From the NCBI RefSeq assembly GCF_013307435.2, contig NZ_CP102845.1, positions 1,674,001 to 1,738,000 on the forward strand: 64,000 nucleotides of DNA, read 5' to 3'. Shown piece by piece: positions 1 through 8,953 of the stretch (positions are counted from its first letter, which is position 1; every line of letters starts with the position of its first letter). Below the pieces are notes generated by a model that made no database searches, had not been told where the DNA came from, and saw nothing but the letters and a program-made list of their open reading frames with translations. The translations under genes and the position numbers were made by a program. This DNA comes from Microvirga terrae (GTDB lineage Bacteria; Pseudomonadota; Alphaproteobacteria; Rhizobiales; Beijerinckiaceae).

Positions 1-1786
1 GGCTTCCGGATCGAAGGACGATCCGGGCGGGCCCGGCCGCTTGAAGTAGGTCGTCGCTCATGGCGATATCGGCCTGATGCGTGGCTGCCACTTCCATCAG
101 GCGGCTCGCGACATTGACCGTGTCGCCCGTTGCCGTGATGTGCTGATGGCTGTCCCCGCCGAGACGTGACGCGATGATACCGCCATGATGGGCCCCGATC
201 TTGAAGCCGATGCGCGTTGCGATCGGCTCCGGCAAGGACGCGAGCCAGATCTCCATGCGCGCGCAAAGCGCAAGGCAGGCCGCCAGAGCATTGCCGGCGT
301 CGTGGGGCGAGGGGTCCAGCAGCCCGAACAGGATCATGGCGCCATCTCCCATGAAGGATGCGACGATCCCGTGATGAGCAACCGCTTCCTCATCGACAAG
401 GGTGTGGAAGCTTCGAAGGACTTCCCGGGTTTCGTCGATGGAGATCATTTCGGTCATGCCCGTGAAGCCCGACAGGTCGATGAAGATCACCGCCGCCTCC
501 TGGCGGATCGGCTGCATGAGGAAAGCCGGATCCTTCGTCAGCCGCTCGGTCAGGCTCGGAGGCTGAAATCTCTGCAGGGTTTTGCTCTGCGCGCTCAGAC
601 GATCTGCCCGGCGCCGGTCGAGCCAGAGCTGCGCTGCGCCAAAGAGCGTGACCGCCGGTACGGCAGCCAGGAGAGGCAGAGACGTACTGAGCCATATCCC
701 GCGTGTGAAGGCCACGACGGTGACGCCGATCCACCCGAGGGCACTACTGGCGATCAGTGCAAATGCCCAGGCGCTGCGCTGCCAGGAGAGCAGGAGAACG
801 AACAGGACAGGAAGGATCACCGCCACGGCGGCATCGACGGTTCGCACGCTCCTTTCCCTGACCAGGCCGTCGCCTTCCGTCAGATGAGCGATCGCCGTGG
901 CCAGAACCTCGACGCCCGGAAGCACCGGGTCGAAGGGGGTCGAGAAGGTGTCGCCGCCGCCCGTGACCGTCGCGCCGATCACGACGGTTCTGCCGCCAAT
1001 GGCGTCCTCCGCGAGGGTGCCGTTCAGAACCTGGGCGGCGCTGACCGTGCGGATGGTTCCGCCCGGGCCGTAAAAGCGGAGCGGCAGAGCGTATCCTGTC
1101 TCGGTTCGGGTCGATGCGCCGCCGAGCTCGACGCTCTCCGGACCCAGAACCGGATCCTGCTTCACGGCCATGGAGGCGGCCCGCAGCGGAAAGGACGGCA
1201 CGATCCGGTCGCCCGATTGAAGCAGAAGCGGGACATGGCGCGGAACACCTGAAGCGTCGATCGCGATGTTGACCACACCGAGGGCCGCCGCACCTGTCAG
1301 GGATCCGAGCGGCAGGAGCAGGCTCTCCGCCTCCGGAAGGAGGGTGTCCAGGCTGCGATCGCTCACAATGCGCGAACGGTTCTCCCCCGGCTTGAAAACA
1401 CCCGCGGCGGCCACAACGCTCGGCGATTTCCGCAGCGCCTCCGCGAGCGCAAGATCGCCCTGCGGCGGACCGGGGTCGATGAACAGAATGTCGAGCGCGA
1501 TGACATTGGGCTTCATGAGCGCCAGCGATGAAACCAGCTGCGCCATGGTGGCTCTCGGCAGCGGATAGGACCCAGTCGTCTGGATCGTCTGGTCGTCGAT
1601 GGCCACGATGGTAATCGCGTCTGGAGCAGGACGTGGCCCCTGAATCAGGAATCGAAGATCCGCAAGCGGCGCTTCCACGCGGTCGAGGAGATCGGAGCCG
1701 CCTCGCCAATGCGGCAGGGCAAGGCCGGCGCCCCAAAGCCCAGCCAGGGCCGCGGCGATCAGGGTCGAGGCATGGCGCCGCCCCAT
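1..1786 (-). CDS. CHASE2-domain adenylate/guanylate cyclase (3' end outside window)
   Basis: Membrane-bound class III nucleotidyl cyclase with an extracytoplasmic CHASE2 sensor; about 595 codons are visible and the C-terminus runs off the left edge. Reading from the ATG at 1786: an N-terminal membrane segment, a CHASE2 domain (about residues 30-300, with APDAITIVAIDDQTI and NVIALDILFID), three closely spaced membrane helices (about 315-382), then the cyclase domain (about 425-590). That domain carries both metal-binding aspartates (FIDLSGFTG, FMGDGAMILFG) and the late Asn/Arg pair (GDTVNVASRL), so it should be active. It starts 7 nt after the stop of the FecR-like gene, so the two probably form one operon. 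The known CHASE2-cyclase architecture supports cAMP signalling in response to a periplasmic cue; the ligand is unknown. Confidence 0.88.
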   Translation of the reverse strand, partial: MGRRHASTLIAAALAGLWGAGLALPHWRGGSDLLDRVEAPLADLRFLIQGPRPAPDAITIVAIDDQTIQTTGSYPLPRATMAQLVSSLALMKPNVIALDILFIDPGPPQGDLALAEALRKSPSVVAAAGVFKPGENRSRIVSDRSLDTLLPEAESLLLPLGSLTGAAALGVVNIAIDASGVPRHVPLLLQSGDRIVPSFPLRAASMAVKQDPVLGPESVELGGASTRTETGYALPLRFYGPGGTIRTVSAAQVLNGTLAEDAIGGRTVVIGATVTGGGDTFSTPFDPVLPGVEVLATAIAHLTEGDGLVRERSVRTVDAAVAVILPVLFVLLLSWQRSAWAFALIASSALGWIGVTVVAFTRGIWLSTSLPLLAAVPAVTLFGAAQLWLDRRRADRLSAQSKTLQRFQPPSLTERLTKDPAFLMQPIRQEAAVIFIDLSGFTGMTEMISIDETREVLRSFHTLVDEEAVAHHGIVASFMGDGAMILFGLLDPSPHDAGNALAACLALCARMEIWLASLPEPIATRIGFKIGAHHGGIIASRLGGDSHQHITATGDTVNVASRLMEVAATHQADIAMSDDLLQAAGPARIVLRSGS

Positions 1787-1793
1787 GAGGAGA

Positions 1794-2351
1794 TTATCGT
1801 CCGAAACGTGCCAGGAGGGCGGACGCGCGCGCGGCGGGCCATCGTCTGACGACAAGGGGCGCCGTCCCCACCTCCACGTCGACGCCTTCGCCGGGGCTGA
1901 GCGTGACGCTCCCGGGCCCGCCGCGCGTCCGCCGCACGGAGACACGGCCGGCCACCACGAAAACGGAGGTCCGGCCTCCCGCGACATCGACGGCCCATTG
2001 CGTGCCGCGCACGGCCGCGATGGCCTGCGGCGTCCGCACCTGGAAGCTCCGCCTTCCAGGTGTCGCGGGCGCGTCGACGAGAACCGCGCGACTTCTCAAA
2101 TCGATCGCATCCGGACGGGCGTCGCGGTTCTGGTCGACGAGACCGAAGTCGGCCCCCGCCTCCGCCTCGACCGTGAGGCCGTCATGGCAGCGCAGAACTT
2201 GCCGCGGCGGAGCTGCCGTCGCCTGCATGACGCATCCGATGCTCTGTGCGTCGGCACGCCCGATCCAGGCAAGACACAAGGCGAGACCGGGCAGAAGAAG
2301 CCGCGTGATAGCGGCACGCGGTGCGAAAGGACCGATCTGACACAATGCCAT
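1794..2351 (-). CDS. FecR-domain periplasmic protein
   Basis: 185-aa protein with an N-terminal signal-like segment (LLLPGLALCLAWIGRADA) followed by a FecR-type beta domain (RSFQVRTPQAIAAVRGTQW, SVFVVAGRVSVRR, VTLSPGEGVDVEVG). It lacks the N-terminal anti-sigma helices and the transmembrane arrangement of true FecR sigma regulators, so the domain is probably used as a periplasmic ligand or partner module. It lies directly upstream of the CHASE2 cyclase with a 7-nt gap. FecR-like proteins and CHASE2 cyclases are often neighbours in alphaproteobacteria, which suggests (inference) that this protein presents a signal to CHASE2. The ATG at 2351 is chosen because the signal peptide follows closely; no strong ribosome site is visible. 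Confidence 0.8.
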   Translation of the reverse strand: MALCQIGPFAPRAAITRLLLPGLALCLAWIGRADAQSIGCVMQATAAPPRQVLRCHDGLTVEAEAGADFGLVDQNRDARPDAIDLRSRAVLVDAPATPGRRSFQVRTPQAIAAVRGTQWAVDVAGGRTSVFVVAGRVSVRRTRGGPGSVTLSPGEGVDVEVGTAPLVVRRWPAARASALLARFGR

Positions 2352-2512
2352 GCTTCAATTCCGGCGCCGGCGATAGGCAGGTTCTTGCGGGGGGACGGTT
2401 CTCGCCGCATATACTATGGAGGCCAAGAGCGGGCCAGCGATGTGCTCGACAGCACGCCCCGATCCAGCCAATCCGCGCCGCTTCGAACGGACAACGCCAC
2501 GGCGATGTGGCG

Positions 2513-3286
2513 TCACAGCTTGCGTGCGACGAAGAAGAGGCGTGGGAAGCGCAGCAGGACCTTGCCATCGTGCTGGACGGGATAGGCTCGTGCGATCTCG
2601 GCCTGGTAGCGGCGCAGAAATTCGGGGCTTTCCTCGTCGGAAAGAGCTTCGAGATACGGCTTCAATCCGGTGCTTTTGAACCATTCGACGATGGCGTCGG
2701 GGCCGTCGAGCGGATGAACATAGATCGTCTGCCAGATGTCGACCGTGCATCCGGCCTGCTGTAGCCAGCCGTAATAATCGTCGAACGATCCGATGGTCTC
2801 CCGGGCTCTGGCAACCGGCGCGAGCCGGTCGGCCCACGGTGCTTCCTGCGCAACCCGGGTCATGAGACGGTGAGAGGACTCGTCCAGATTGTTCGGCATC
2901 TGAACGGCGAGACATCCGCCCTCCGTCAGGAACGAGATCAGGCGGTTCAGGAGCCGTGCGTGATCGGGAAGCCATTGGAGGACGGCATTGGCGAAGATCA
3001 GGTCGAAGCGCTCGTCCGGATGCCAGCTTGCGATATCGCGCTCCTCGAACTGCAGATCCGGCAAGCGCTGGCGCGCCTTGGCGAGCATGTCCGGTGAATT
3101 GTCGAGGCCGAGGATCCGCGCGCTCGGATAGCGCCTGGCGATCAGCTCCGTGCTGTTTCCCGGGCCGCAGCCGATGTCCACGCACTTCGCGGCGCCCTCC
3201 AGGGGAACACGTCCGAGGAGATCGACGGAGGGCCGGGTGCGCTCGTCCTCGAATTTCAGATATTGCCCAGCGTTCCAATCTGCCAA
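2513..3286 (-). CDS. tam: Trans-aconitate 2-methyltransferase
   Basis: SAM-dependent methyltransferase of about 257 aa, the usual Tam length. Motif I is [14 protein letters not shown], followed by the acidic residue in [11 protein letters not shown]; the N-terminal [18 protein letters not shown] and the internal [14 protein letters not shown] are Tam hallmarks. Known Tam enzymes methylate trans-aconitate, a spontaneous isomer of cis-aconitate that inhibits aconitase. The start is taken as TTG at 3286, because an AGGAGG lies 8 nt upstream and the product then begins just before ADWNAGQY; a longer open frame to 3328 lacks this support. It is on the same strand as the two cyclase genes, with 66 nt to the soluble cyclase stop. 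Confidence 0.9.
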   Translation of the reverse strand: MADWNAGQYLKFEDERTRPSVDLLGRVPLEGAAKCVDIGCGPGNSTELIARRYPSARILGLDNSPDMLAKARQRLPDLQFEERDIASWHPDERFDLIFANAVLQWLPDHARLLNRLISFLTEGGCLAVQMPNNLDESSHRLMTRVAQEAPWADRLAPVARARETIGSFDDYYGWLQQAGCTVDIWQTIYVHPLDGPDAIVEWFKSTGLKPYLEALSDEESPEFLRRYQAEIARAYPVQHDGKVLLRFPRLFFVARKL

Positions 3287-3352
3287 CGGAAGGTCCTCCT
3301 CGCCGCTTCGCGCAAAGCCGCAGCGCATGACCTCGTTATCTACAGCAGAAGC

Positions 3353-4522
3353 TCAATCAAGAGGAGCGAAAACCTGCTGCGGGCGGTCGACGCCCCGCAG
3401 GCGGTGGCGGCCGAGATCGACGAGCGGCTGACCGAGCTCCCGGGCGAAGACCCGCGACATGAGCACTTGTCGATCGAGCTGCTTGGCCAGATCCAGGAGC
3501 CTGCTGGCGCGGTTCACGGCCGGGCCGATGACCGTGAAATCGAGCCGGTGAGACGCGCCCACATTGCCGTAGGCGACCTCGCCGAAATGCAGAGCGAGGC
3601 TATGCGTCAGCGGAGCACGGCTCGCAGATCCTCGGACGCCGTTTTCGATTTCCGTTCTCGAGCAGAACTCCTGGGCGGCCGCGAGGGCGCTTCGGCACGC
3701 GGAGGTGCCGTTCTGCTCCGGCGATGTCGGGAAGATCGCCAGGACGGAATCGCCGATGAACTTGAGAACCTCGCCGCCATGCGCTTCGACGACATCGCCG
3801 ATGATTCCGAACCAGAGGTTCAGATCGGCGAGCACGTCGGGGATCGGCGAGTGCTCGGACAAGGAGGTGAAGCCGCGCAGATCCGTGAACCAGATTGCGG
3901 CTTCGATGAATTCCACCGCGCCGCGATCGACCCGGCCCTCGATGATGCGCTGGCCAGTGCGAGGCCCGACATAGGTGTCGAGCAGGTCGATCGCGATCCG
4001 CCGCAGCACATGGCGCTCCAGGTAGGGGCTCAGCACCCTTGCGGCGTATCCCAGCTGGTCGATTTCGGATGGATCGAAGCCCCGGAGATCCCGTGTGGCG
4101 AAGGAGATGGCAGCGGTGCGGGTCTGATCCAAGAACGGCAATGGATACATGACGTAATCTGTCGCGCCCGACGCTCTCAGCTCCTCGAGCAGCGGCATCC
4201 GAGGGGCGGGCGCATCGAGCCTGCGGCGGAAGGGTGCACTCGTCTCATCCACGATGCGGGTCGGACTGTTGAGATAGGACGGCGATGTTGCTGCAGTGGC
4301 CCTGTCGGATTCCCGCACGGACACGCTCTCGTCCATCCACACATGCTGCCAGCCGCTGACCTCCGGATGCAGGACCTCCAGACCGAGGGATGCGCGCCAG
4401 ATCGGCACGCCTGCCCGGACGAGCTCACGGCAGAAGCCGGCGAACAAGTCCCTCACATTCTCGTGCGGCGCCCGCTCGATCAGCCAGCGCGAGATCCCGT
4501 CGATGCGCTCCGAAGCGTCCAT
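3353..4522 (-). CDS. Soluble class III adenylate/guanylate cyclase
   Basis: About 389-aa cytoplasmic cyclase without predicted membrane helices. The N-terminal 200 residues form a sensor-like region of unknown type (IDGISRWLIERAPHENVRDL...). The C-terminal cyclase domain has both metal-binding aspartates (WFTDLRGFTSLSE, FIGDSVLAIFP) and the Asn/Arg pair (FTVIGPAVNRASRLL). The ATG at 4522 is preferred because GAGG lies 5 nt upstream; in-frame ATGs at 4546 and 4591 are alternatives. It is the second class III cyclase within 4.5 kb but is not fused to the CHASE2 sensor, so the two probably answer different cues. It is divergent from the M20 peptidase at 4715. Confidence 0.86.
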   Translation of the reverse strand: MDASERIDGISRWLIERAPHENVRDLFAGFCRELVRAGVPIWRASLGLEVLHPEVSGWQHVWMDESVSVRESDRATAATSPSYLNSPTRIVDETSAPFRRRLDAPAPRMPLLEELRASGATDYVMYPLPFLDQTRTAAISFATRDLRGFDPSEIDQLGYAARVLSPYLERHVLRRIAIDLLDTYVGPRTGQRIIEGRVDRGAVEFIEAAIWFTDLRGFTSLSEHSPIPDVLADLNLWFGIIGDVVEAHGGEVLKFIGDSVLAIFPTSPEQNGTSACRSALAAAQEFCSRTEIENGVRGSASRAPLTHSLALHFGEVAYGNVGASHRLDFTVIGPAVNRASRLLDLAKQLDRQVLMSRVFARELGQPLVDLGRHRLRGVDRPQQVFAPLD

Positions 4523-4714
4523 GCGTGCCTCGCCATGATGCTCCATCTGACCATTCCGGAGACGATCTGGCAAACGCCTGGGAGCATCCATACCCTTGGG
4601 GCGAACGTGAGGATTCCCCTTTTACCGATCGGGCGGAGACGGTAGAACGGCACGGCCCGCCTGGAAATCCCGTTCCGGTGCCGCGTCGACGCGGCGAGCA
4701 AAGAGGACCTTCCC

Positions 4715-6103
4715 GTGACAGATCATCTTCCCGCCGTCCTCGATCGGATCGACACCGACCTCGACAAGAGCCTCGAGCGTCTCTTCGAGTTCATCCGCAT
4801 CCCCAGCATCTCGACGGATCCAGCCTACAAGGCGGAGTGCCGTCAGGCGGCGGAATGGCTCGCGGCCGAACTGCGGGACCTGGGCTTCGATGCCTCGGCG
4901 TGCATGACCCAGGGCCATCCCATGGTCGTCGGCCATCAGGTCGAGGCGGCCGGAGGGCCGCATGTGCTGTTCTACGGCCATTACGACGTGCAGCCTGTCG
5001 ATCCCATCGAGCTGTGGACCACGCCCCCCTTCGAGCCGACCCTCGTGGCGGCTCCCAACGGCGACACCTGGATCGTCGCGCGGGGAGCCTCCGACGACAA
5101 GGGCGCCCTGATGACCTTCATTGAGGCCTGCCGGGCCTGGAAAGCGGTCTCCGGCACATTGCCGATCCGCGTCTCGATCCTCCTGGAGGGAGAAGAGGAA
5201 TCCGGCAGCCCGAGCCTGAAGCCGTTCCTCGAAGCCCATCGCGAGGAACTGTCGGCGGATGTCGCTCTCGTCTGCGACACCGACATGTGGGACAACGACA
5301 CGCCCGCCGTCACCACTATGCTGCGCGGTCTGGTGGGCGAAGAGATCGAGATCACCTGCGCGAGCCGGGATCTCCATTCCGGCATGTTCGGCTCGGCTGC
5401 GCGCAATCCGATCCATGTGCTGGCCGAGATCCTCGCCACGCTGCGCGACGGCGAGGGCCGGATCACGCTGCAGGGCTTCTATGACGGCGTGCAGGAACTC
5501 CCCGATGCCGTGAAGGAGCAGTGGGGCCGTCTGCCGTTCGATGAGGCAGGCTTCCTTGGTCAGGTAGGACTGAGCATTCCTGCAGGCGAGCGGGGACGCA
5601 GCGTCCTGGAGCAGATCTGGGCCCGGCCGACCTGCGAGGTCAATGGGATCGTCGGCGGCTATACGGGCGAGGGCTTCAAGACGGTCATTCCGTCGACGGC
5701 TTCGGCCAAGGTGTCCTTCCGGCTCGTGACGGGTCAGGATCCCGCCAAGGTTCGCGAGGCCTTCCGTGCGCACGTGCGCGCCCGGGTTCCGGGGGATTGC
5801 TCCGTGACGTTCAAGGAGCACGGCGGCAGCCCGGCGTTGAGCCTGCCGCTCGACGGCCCCTGGCTCAAGCCGACCCTTGATGCGCTCACGGAGGAATGGG
5901 GCCGCGAGGCGGCGCTGGCCGGCACGGGCGGGTCCATTCCGATCGTCGGCGACTTCAAGCGGATGCTCAACATGGATGCGCTCATGGTGGGCTTCGCGCG
6001 CTTCGACAACCGCGTGCACTCGCCGAACGAGAAATACGATCTGTCGAGCTTCCATCATGGCATCCGCTCATGGGCTCGGATTCTGGCCGCATTCGCGCGC
6101 TAG
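4715..6103 (+). CDS. M20-family metallopeptidase (dipeptidase-like)
   Basis: 462-aa cytoplasmic M20/M25/M40 hydrolase. The di-metal ligands are visible: His in LFYGHYDVQP, bridging Asp in GASDDKGAL, the catalytic Glu pair in LEGEEESGSPSL, Asp in VCDTDMWD, and the late His in NRVHSPNEKYD. The lid/dimerisation domain lies between (DLHSGMFGSAARNP). The family hydrolyses dipeptides or N-acyl amino acids; the exact substrate cannot be read. The start is GTG at 4715 with GAGG 8 nt upstream. A paralogue of similar length sits at 45313-46710. No co-transcribed neighbour is evident; the next plus-strand gene is 184 nt away. Confidence 0.9.
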   Translation: MTDHLPAVLDRIDTDLDKSLERLFEFIRIPSISTDPAYKAECRQAAEWLAAELRDLGFDASACMTQGHPMVVGHQVEAAGGPHVLFYGHYDVQPVDPIELWTTPPFEPTLVAAPNGDTWIVARGASDDKGALMTFIEACRAWKAVSGTLPIRVSILLEGEEESGSPSLKPFLEAHREELSADVALVCDTDMWDNDTPAVTTMLRGLVGEEIEITCASRDLHSGMFGSAARNPIHVLAEILATLRDGEGRITLQGFYDGVQELPDAVKEQWGRLPFDEAGFLGQVGLSIPAGERGRSVLEQIWARPTCEVNGIVGGYTGEGFKTVIPSTASAKVSFRLVTGQDPAKVREAFRAHVRARVPGDCSVTFKEHGGSPALSLPLDGPWLKPTLDALTEEWGREAALAGTGGSIPIVGDFKRMLNMDALMVGFARFDNRVHSPNEKYDLSSFHHGIRSWARILAAFAR

Positions 6104-6287
6104 TCATGCGTGACTGGCTTGCCGCATTCGGATCGGAGCCGCGAGGTTTCCGGTCTCGATCCGGGGCGACAGGCGGATTGTTCGGGCGTATACTCAAAGC
6201 ATAGGTTACGGTTACGCGTGACCCTCCGGATGCCGCACGCACGGCCGTGATCTCAACTGCCAAGGTTTCAGCCCTGGAGGAGCGATT

Positions 6288-7112
6288 ATGGCCAATTTCC
6301 ACATTGTTGCCGGAGCAAGCGAGGTTCCGGCACATCCGGTCGTCAGAAAGATCACGCCTGCCGATTTGAAGGAAGCGCTGGCGAAGGGGTTCGATGATTT
6401 CTGGGCCATGCCGTCACACTTGGTGTTTCTCGGGCTGATCTATCCTGTCGTCGGCGTTTGCCTTGCCGCGCTCACCTTCAGCAACAATGCGCTGCCGCTC
6501 CTCTATCCCTTGGCCTCGGGCTTCGCGCTGATCGGACCCATTGCCGGCATCGGTCTCTATGAGATCAGCCGCAGGCGGGAACTCGGCTTGTCGACCTCCT
6601 GGCAGGATGCGTTCAATGTTCTGAAGTCACCCTCGATCCCGTCGATCATCGCGCTCGGCATCCTGTTGCTGGTGATCTTCCTGACATGGCTGACGACGGC
6701 GCGCCTCCTCTATCAATCGATCTTCGGCTACGAGGTGCCGGCCTCCTTCGCGCAGCTCATCAGTCAGGTCCTCACCACATCCGAGGGCATGCGCTTGATC
6801 GTCCTGGGCAACATCGCCGGCTTCGTCTTCGCAGTGGCCGTGCTCAGCATCAGCGTGATTTCGTTCCCGCTCCTCCTCGATCGGGACGTCGGCGCTGCCG
6901 TTGCCGTCTACACGTCGGTCAAGGCGGTGGTGATGAACCCGCTCACCATGGCCTTATGGGGTCTCATCGTGGCGGCCGCGCTCCTCATCGGGTCGATCCC
7001 GCTCTTCGTCGGGCTCGCCATCGTGATGCCGGTGCTCGGCCATGCGACGTGGCACCTCTACCGCCGGGTCGTGGAGCCGCCGCATCCTGACGATGCCCAT
7101 CCGGTGAGGTGA
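6288..7112 (+). CDS. DUF2189-family integral membrane protein
   Basis: 274-aa inner-membrane protein with about six hydrophobic helices (for example FLGLIYPVVGVCLAAL, SIIALGILLLVIFLTWL, LWGLIVAAALLIGS). The length and the opening KITPADLKEALAKGFDDFWAMPSH match the DUF2189 family, for which no function is established. A GGAGGAG ribosome site lies just upstream of the ATG. It stands alone: the upstream peptidase is 184 nt away and the oxidase operon converges from the other side across a hairpin. Confidence 0.82.
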   Translation: MANFHIVAGASEVPAHPVVRKITPADLKEALAKGFDDFWAMPSHLVFLGLIYPVVGVCLAALTFSNNALPLLYPLASGFALIGPIAGIGLYEISRRRELGLSTSWQDAFNVLKSPSIPSIIALGILLLVIFLTWLTTARLLYQSIFGYEVPASFAQLISQVLTTSEGMRLIVLGNIAGFVFAVAVLSISVISFPLLLDRDVGAAVAVYTSVKAVVMNPLTMALWGLIVAAALLIGSIPLFVGLAIVMPVLGHATWHLYRRVVEPPHPDDAHPVR

Positions 7113-7135
7113 GGGGCCTTCATGAGAAGGAACCC

Positions 7136-7165
7136 GAGGGCGGCCCACATTATCAGGCCGCCCTC
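7136..7165. terminator. Bidirectional hairpin between convergent genes
   Basis: A perfect 10-bp inverted repeat (GAGGGCGGCC / GGCCGCCCTC) around a 10-nt loop sits in the 60-nt gap between the DUF2189 gene and the convergent oxidase operon. There is no T-run, so intrinsic termination is likely but not certain. Confidence 0.65.
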
Positions 7166-7172
7166 GCGCTGC

Positions 7173-7508
7173 TCATGAGCCCGATCCGAAGAATGCGATT
7201 CTGGACAGGAGCGTATAATCGGATTCGAGGACCATGATGGCCACGAACACCAGGACGGCGCTGATCGGCACCAGGATGGCGTAGACCAGGGACAGCCGCT
7301 CCCATGCCATATGCATGAAGACAGCGACGATCAGCCCCGCCTTCAGCAGCATGAACAGGATGATGAGGGAATACCTGAGCAGCCCCTGGAGCTGGAAGTA
7401 GTCCACGAAATAGGAGCAGGCGCTCAGGATGAACAGCCAGGCCCAGACCACCAGGTAGAGCTTGATCGGATGCTGCTGTCCCTGCGCATGGGTTGCTGAA
7501 TGTGCCAT
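7173..7508 (-). CDS. Cytochrome c oxidase subunit IV-family protein
   Basis: 111-aa protein with three membrane helices (LYLVVWAWLFILSACSYF, LIILFMLLKAGLIVAVFMHM, LVYAILVPISAVLVFVAIMV). The LLKAGLIVAVFMHM segment is characteristic of small bacterial subunit IV/CyoD-like polypeptides. It is the last gene of the oxidase operon, 9 nt after subunit III. Such subunits are not catalytic and are thought to stabilise the oxidase core. Confidence 0.85.
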   Translation of the reverse strand: MAHSATHAQGQQHPIKLYLVVWAWLFILSACSYFVDYFQLQGLLRYSLIILFMLLKAGLIVAVFMHMAWERLSLVYAILVPISAVLVFVAIMVLESDYTLLSRIAFFGSGS

Positions 7509-7517
7509 CGGGTGTTC

Positions 7518-8240
7518 TCACCAGAGATAGAAAAACGCGAAGATGAAGACCCAGACCAGATCGACGAAGTGCCAGTAGAGCCCCATGATCTCGACGGACT
7601 CGTAGCGACCCTTCCGGCTGGTGAAGAAGCCCCTCCGCTCATGATCGTAATCGCCGCGCCAGACCTTCCGGGCGATGACGAGGAGGAACAGCACGCCGAA
7701 GCTCACATGCGTGCCATGGAAGCCGGTGATCATGAAGAACGACGAGCCGAACTGGGCGGCGCCCCACGGGTTGCCCCAGGGGCGGACGCCTTCATGGATC
7801 AGTTTCGTCCATTCGAAAGCCTGCATGCCGACGAAGGTCGCGCCGAGCAGAGCCGTGACCAGCATCAGGACGGCCGTCTTCCTGCGATCACGGCGGTAGC
7901 CGAAGTTCACGGCCATCGCCATGGTGCCGCTGCTGCTGATCAGCACGAAGGTCATGATCGCAATCAGGATCAGGGGAAGGGACGTGCCTCCGATGGTCAG
8001 GGCGAAGACTTCGCTCGGATTGGGCCAGGGCACGGTCGTGGACATCCGGGCCGTCATGTAGGAGATCAGGAAGCAGCTGAAGACGAAGGTGTCGCTGAGA
8101 AGGAAGATCCACATCATGGCCTTGCCCCAGGACACGTTCCTGAAGGCCTGCCGGTCGGAGGAGAAGTCGGTCGCGATGCTGCGCAGCCCGGTCGCCTCGC
8201 TGTGGGTCGTCCTCAACTCCGTCAGAACCTGTTCCGCCAT
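7518..8240 (-). CDS. coxO: Heme-copper oxidase subunit III
   Basis: About 240-aa integral membrane subunit III with conserved elements: MMWIFLLSDTFVFSCFLISY, GTHVSFGVLFLLV, GLYWHFVDLVWVFIFAFFYLW. The Glu-Trp in AFEWTKLI corresponds to the conserved lipid/proton-uptake region of the family. The ATG at 8240 is chosen because it gives a normal-length subunit starting MAEQVLTELR with a G-rich ribosome site; a longer frame to 8351 overlaps the upstream gene. It follows a second subunit-III-like gene by 14 nt. The symbol is by analogy with Bradyrhizobium coxMNOP; the order of the two III-type genes may differ, so the letter is tentative. Confidence 0.86.
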   Translation of the reverse strand: MAEQVLTELRTTHSEATGLRSIATDFSSDRQAFRNVSWGKAMMWIFLLSDTFVFSCFLISYMTARMSTTVPWPNPSEVFALTIGGTSLPLILIAIMTFVLISSSGTMAMAVNFGYRRDRRKTAVLMLVTALLGATFVGMQAFEWTKLIHEGVRPWGNPWGAAQFGSSFFMITGFHGTHVSFGVLFLLVIARKVWRGDYDHERRGFFTSRKGRYESVEIMGLYWHFVDLVWVFIFAFFYLW

Positions 8241-8254
8241 GTGCAGAACCCCCC

Positions 8255-8953
8255 TCAGGTCAGCAATTGCCGACAGATGTCCACAAAGTCTCCCGCCCAG
8301 CCGGTCATCACGCTCAGGAAGACGAGCCAGGCGAGGAACAGGAAATGCCAATAGGTGGCGCAGAGCTCCACGGACAGCCGAAGTGAGCTGTCGGCCGTCT
8401 CACGCCATGACCTTTCGATGGTCCTGCCCAGTGCGACCAATCCGCCGAGCAGATGAAGACCGTGGACGCCGGTCAGGACATAGAAGAAGGCATTGGCCGG
8501 ATTTCCCGCAAGAAGGTAGCCTTCGCCGGTCAGCTGCCGCCAGGCCAGGAGTTGGCCCGAGAGAAACGCCAGGGCCGAAATGCCGGCTGCCAAGAGGCCG
8601 ATCCTGAGGCCGGCCAAATCATCCCGTCGGGCAGACGTCCCGGCCCCATGCAGGGCAAGGCTGCTCAAGGCGAGCATCGCTGTGTTGAGCCACAGGATTC
8701 TCGGGATCGGTACATTGCGCCAATCCGGCAGTTGCATGCGCATCGCATAGGCGCTGATGAACAACGCGAACAGGGAGCCGATGACCGCCAGGAAGATGCC
8801 GAGCCCGATCTTGGACGGCGGGGTCGGATCCGCTTCCGGCAGGGCGCCGGTCACTTCCTGCTCCAGCCAGGGTTTCGAGGCCAGGCCTTGGCGTGCGAGC
8901 CACCAGGCGGCAATGACGGCGAGCACGCTCAGGAACAGCAGGATGCTAGCCAT
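8255..8953 (-). CDS. Second subunit III-like cytochrome oxidase protein
   Basis: About 232-aa membrane protein related to subunit III but diverged: an N-terminal helix (ILLFLSVLAVIAAWWLA), then helices including LGIFLAVIGSLFALFISAYAM and ending with the family signature CATYWHFLFLAWLVFLSVM. The HGLHLLGGL segment matches the conserved GxHxxHV-type stretch of subunit III. The ATG at 8953 overlaps the subunit I stop by 8 nt, indicating translational coupling. Two subunit-III genes in one operon is the layout described for alternative oxidases such as coxMNOP in Bradyrhizobium. Confidence 0.83.
   Translation of the reverse strand: MASILLFLSVLAVIAAWWLARQGLASKPWLEQEVTGALPEADPTPPSKIGLGIFLAVIGSLFALFISAYAMRMQLPDWRNVPIPRILWLNTAMLALSSLALHGAGTSARRDDLAGLRIGLLAAGISALAFLSGQLLAWRQLTGEGYLLAGNPANAFFYVLTGVHGLHLLGGLVALGRTIERSWRETADSSLRLSVELCATYWHFLFLAWLVFLSVMTGWAGDFVDICRQLLT

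Noticed and set aside
4622..6058. 478-codon minus-strand open frame opposite the M20 peptidase
   Set aside because: Antisense shadow with His/Arg/Asp-rich composition and no motif; the sense strand has all M20 ligands.
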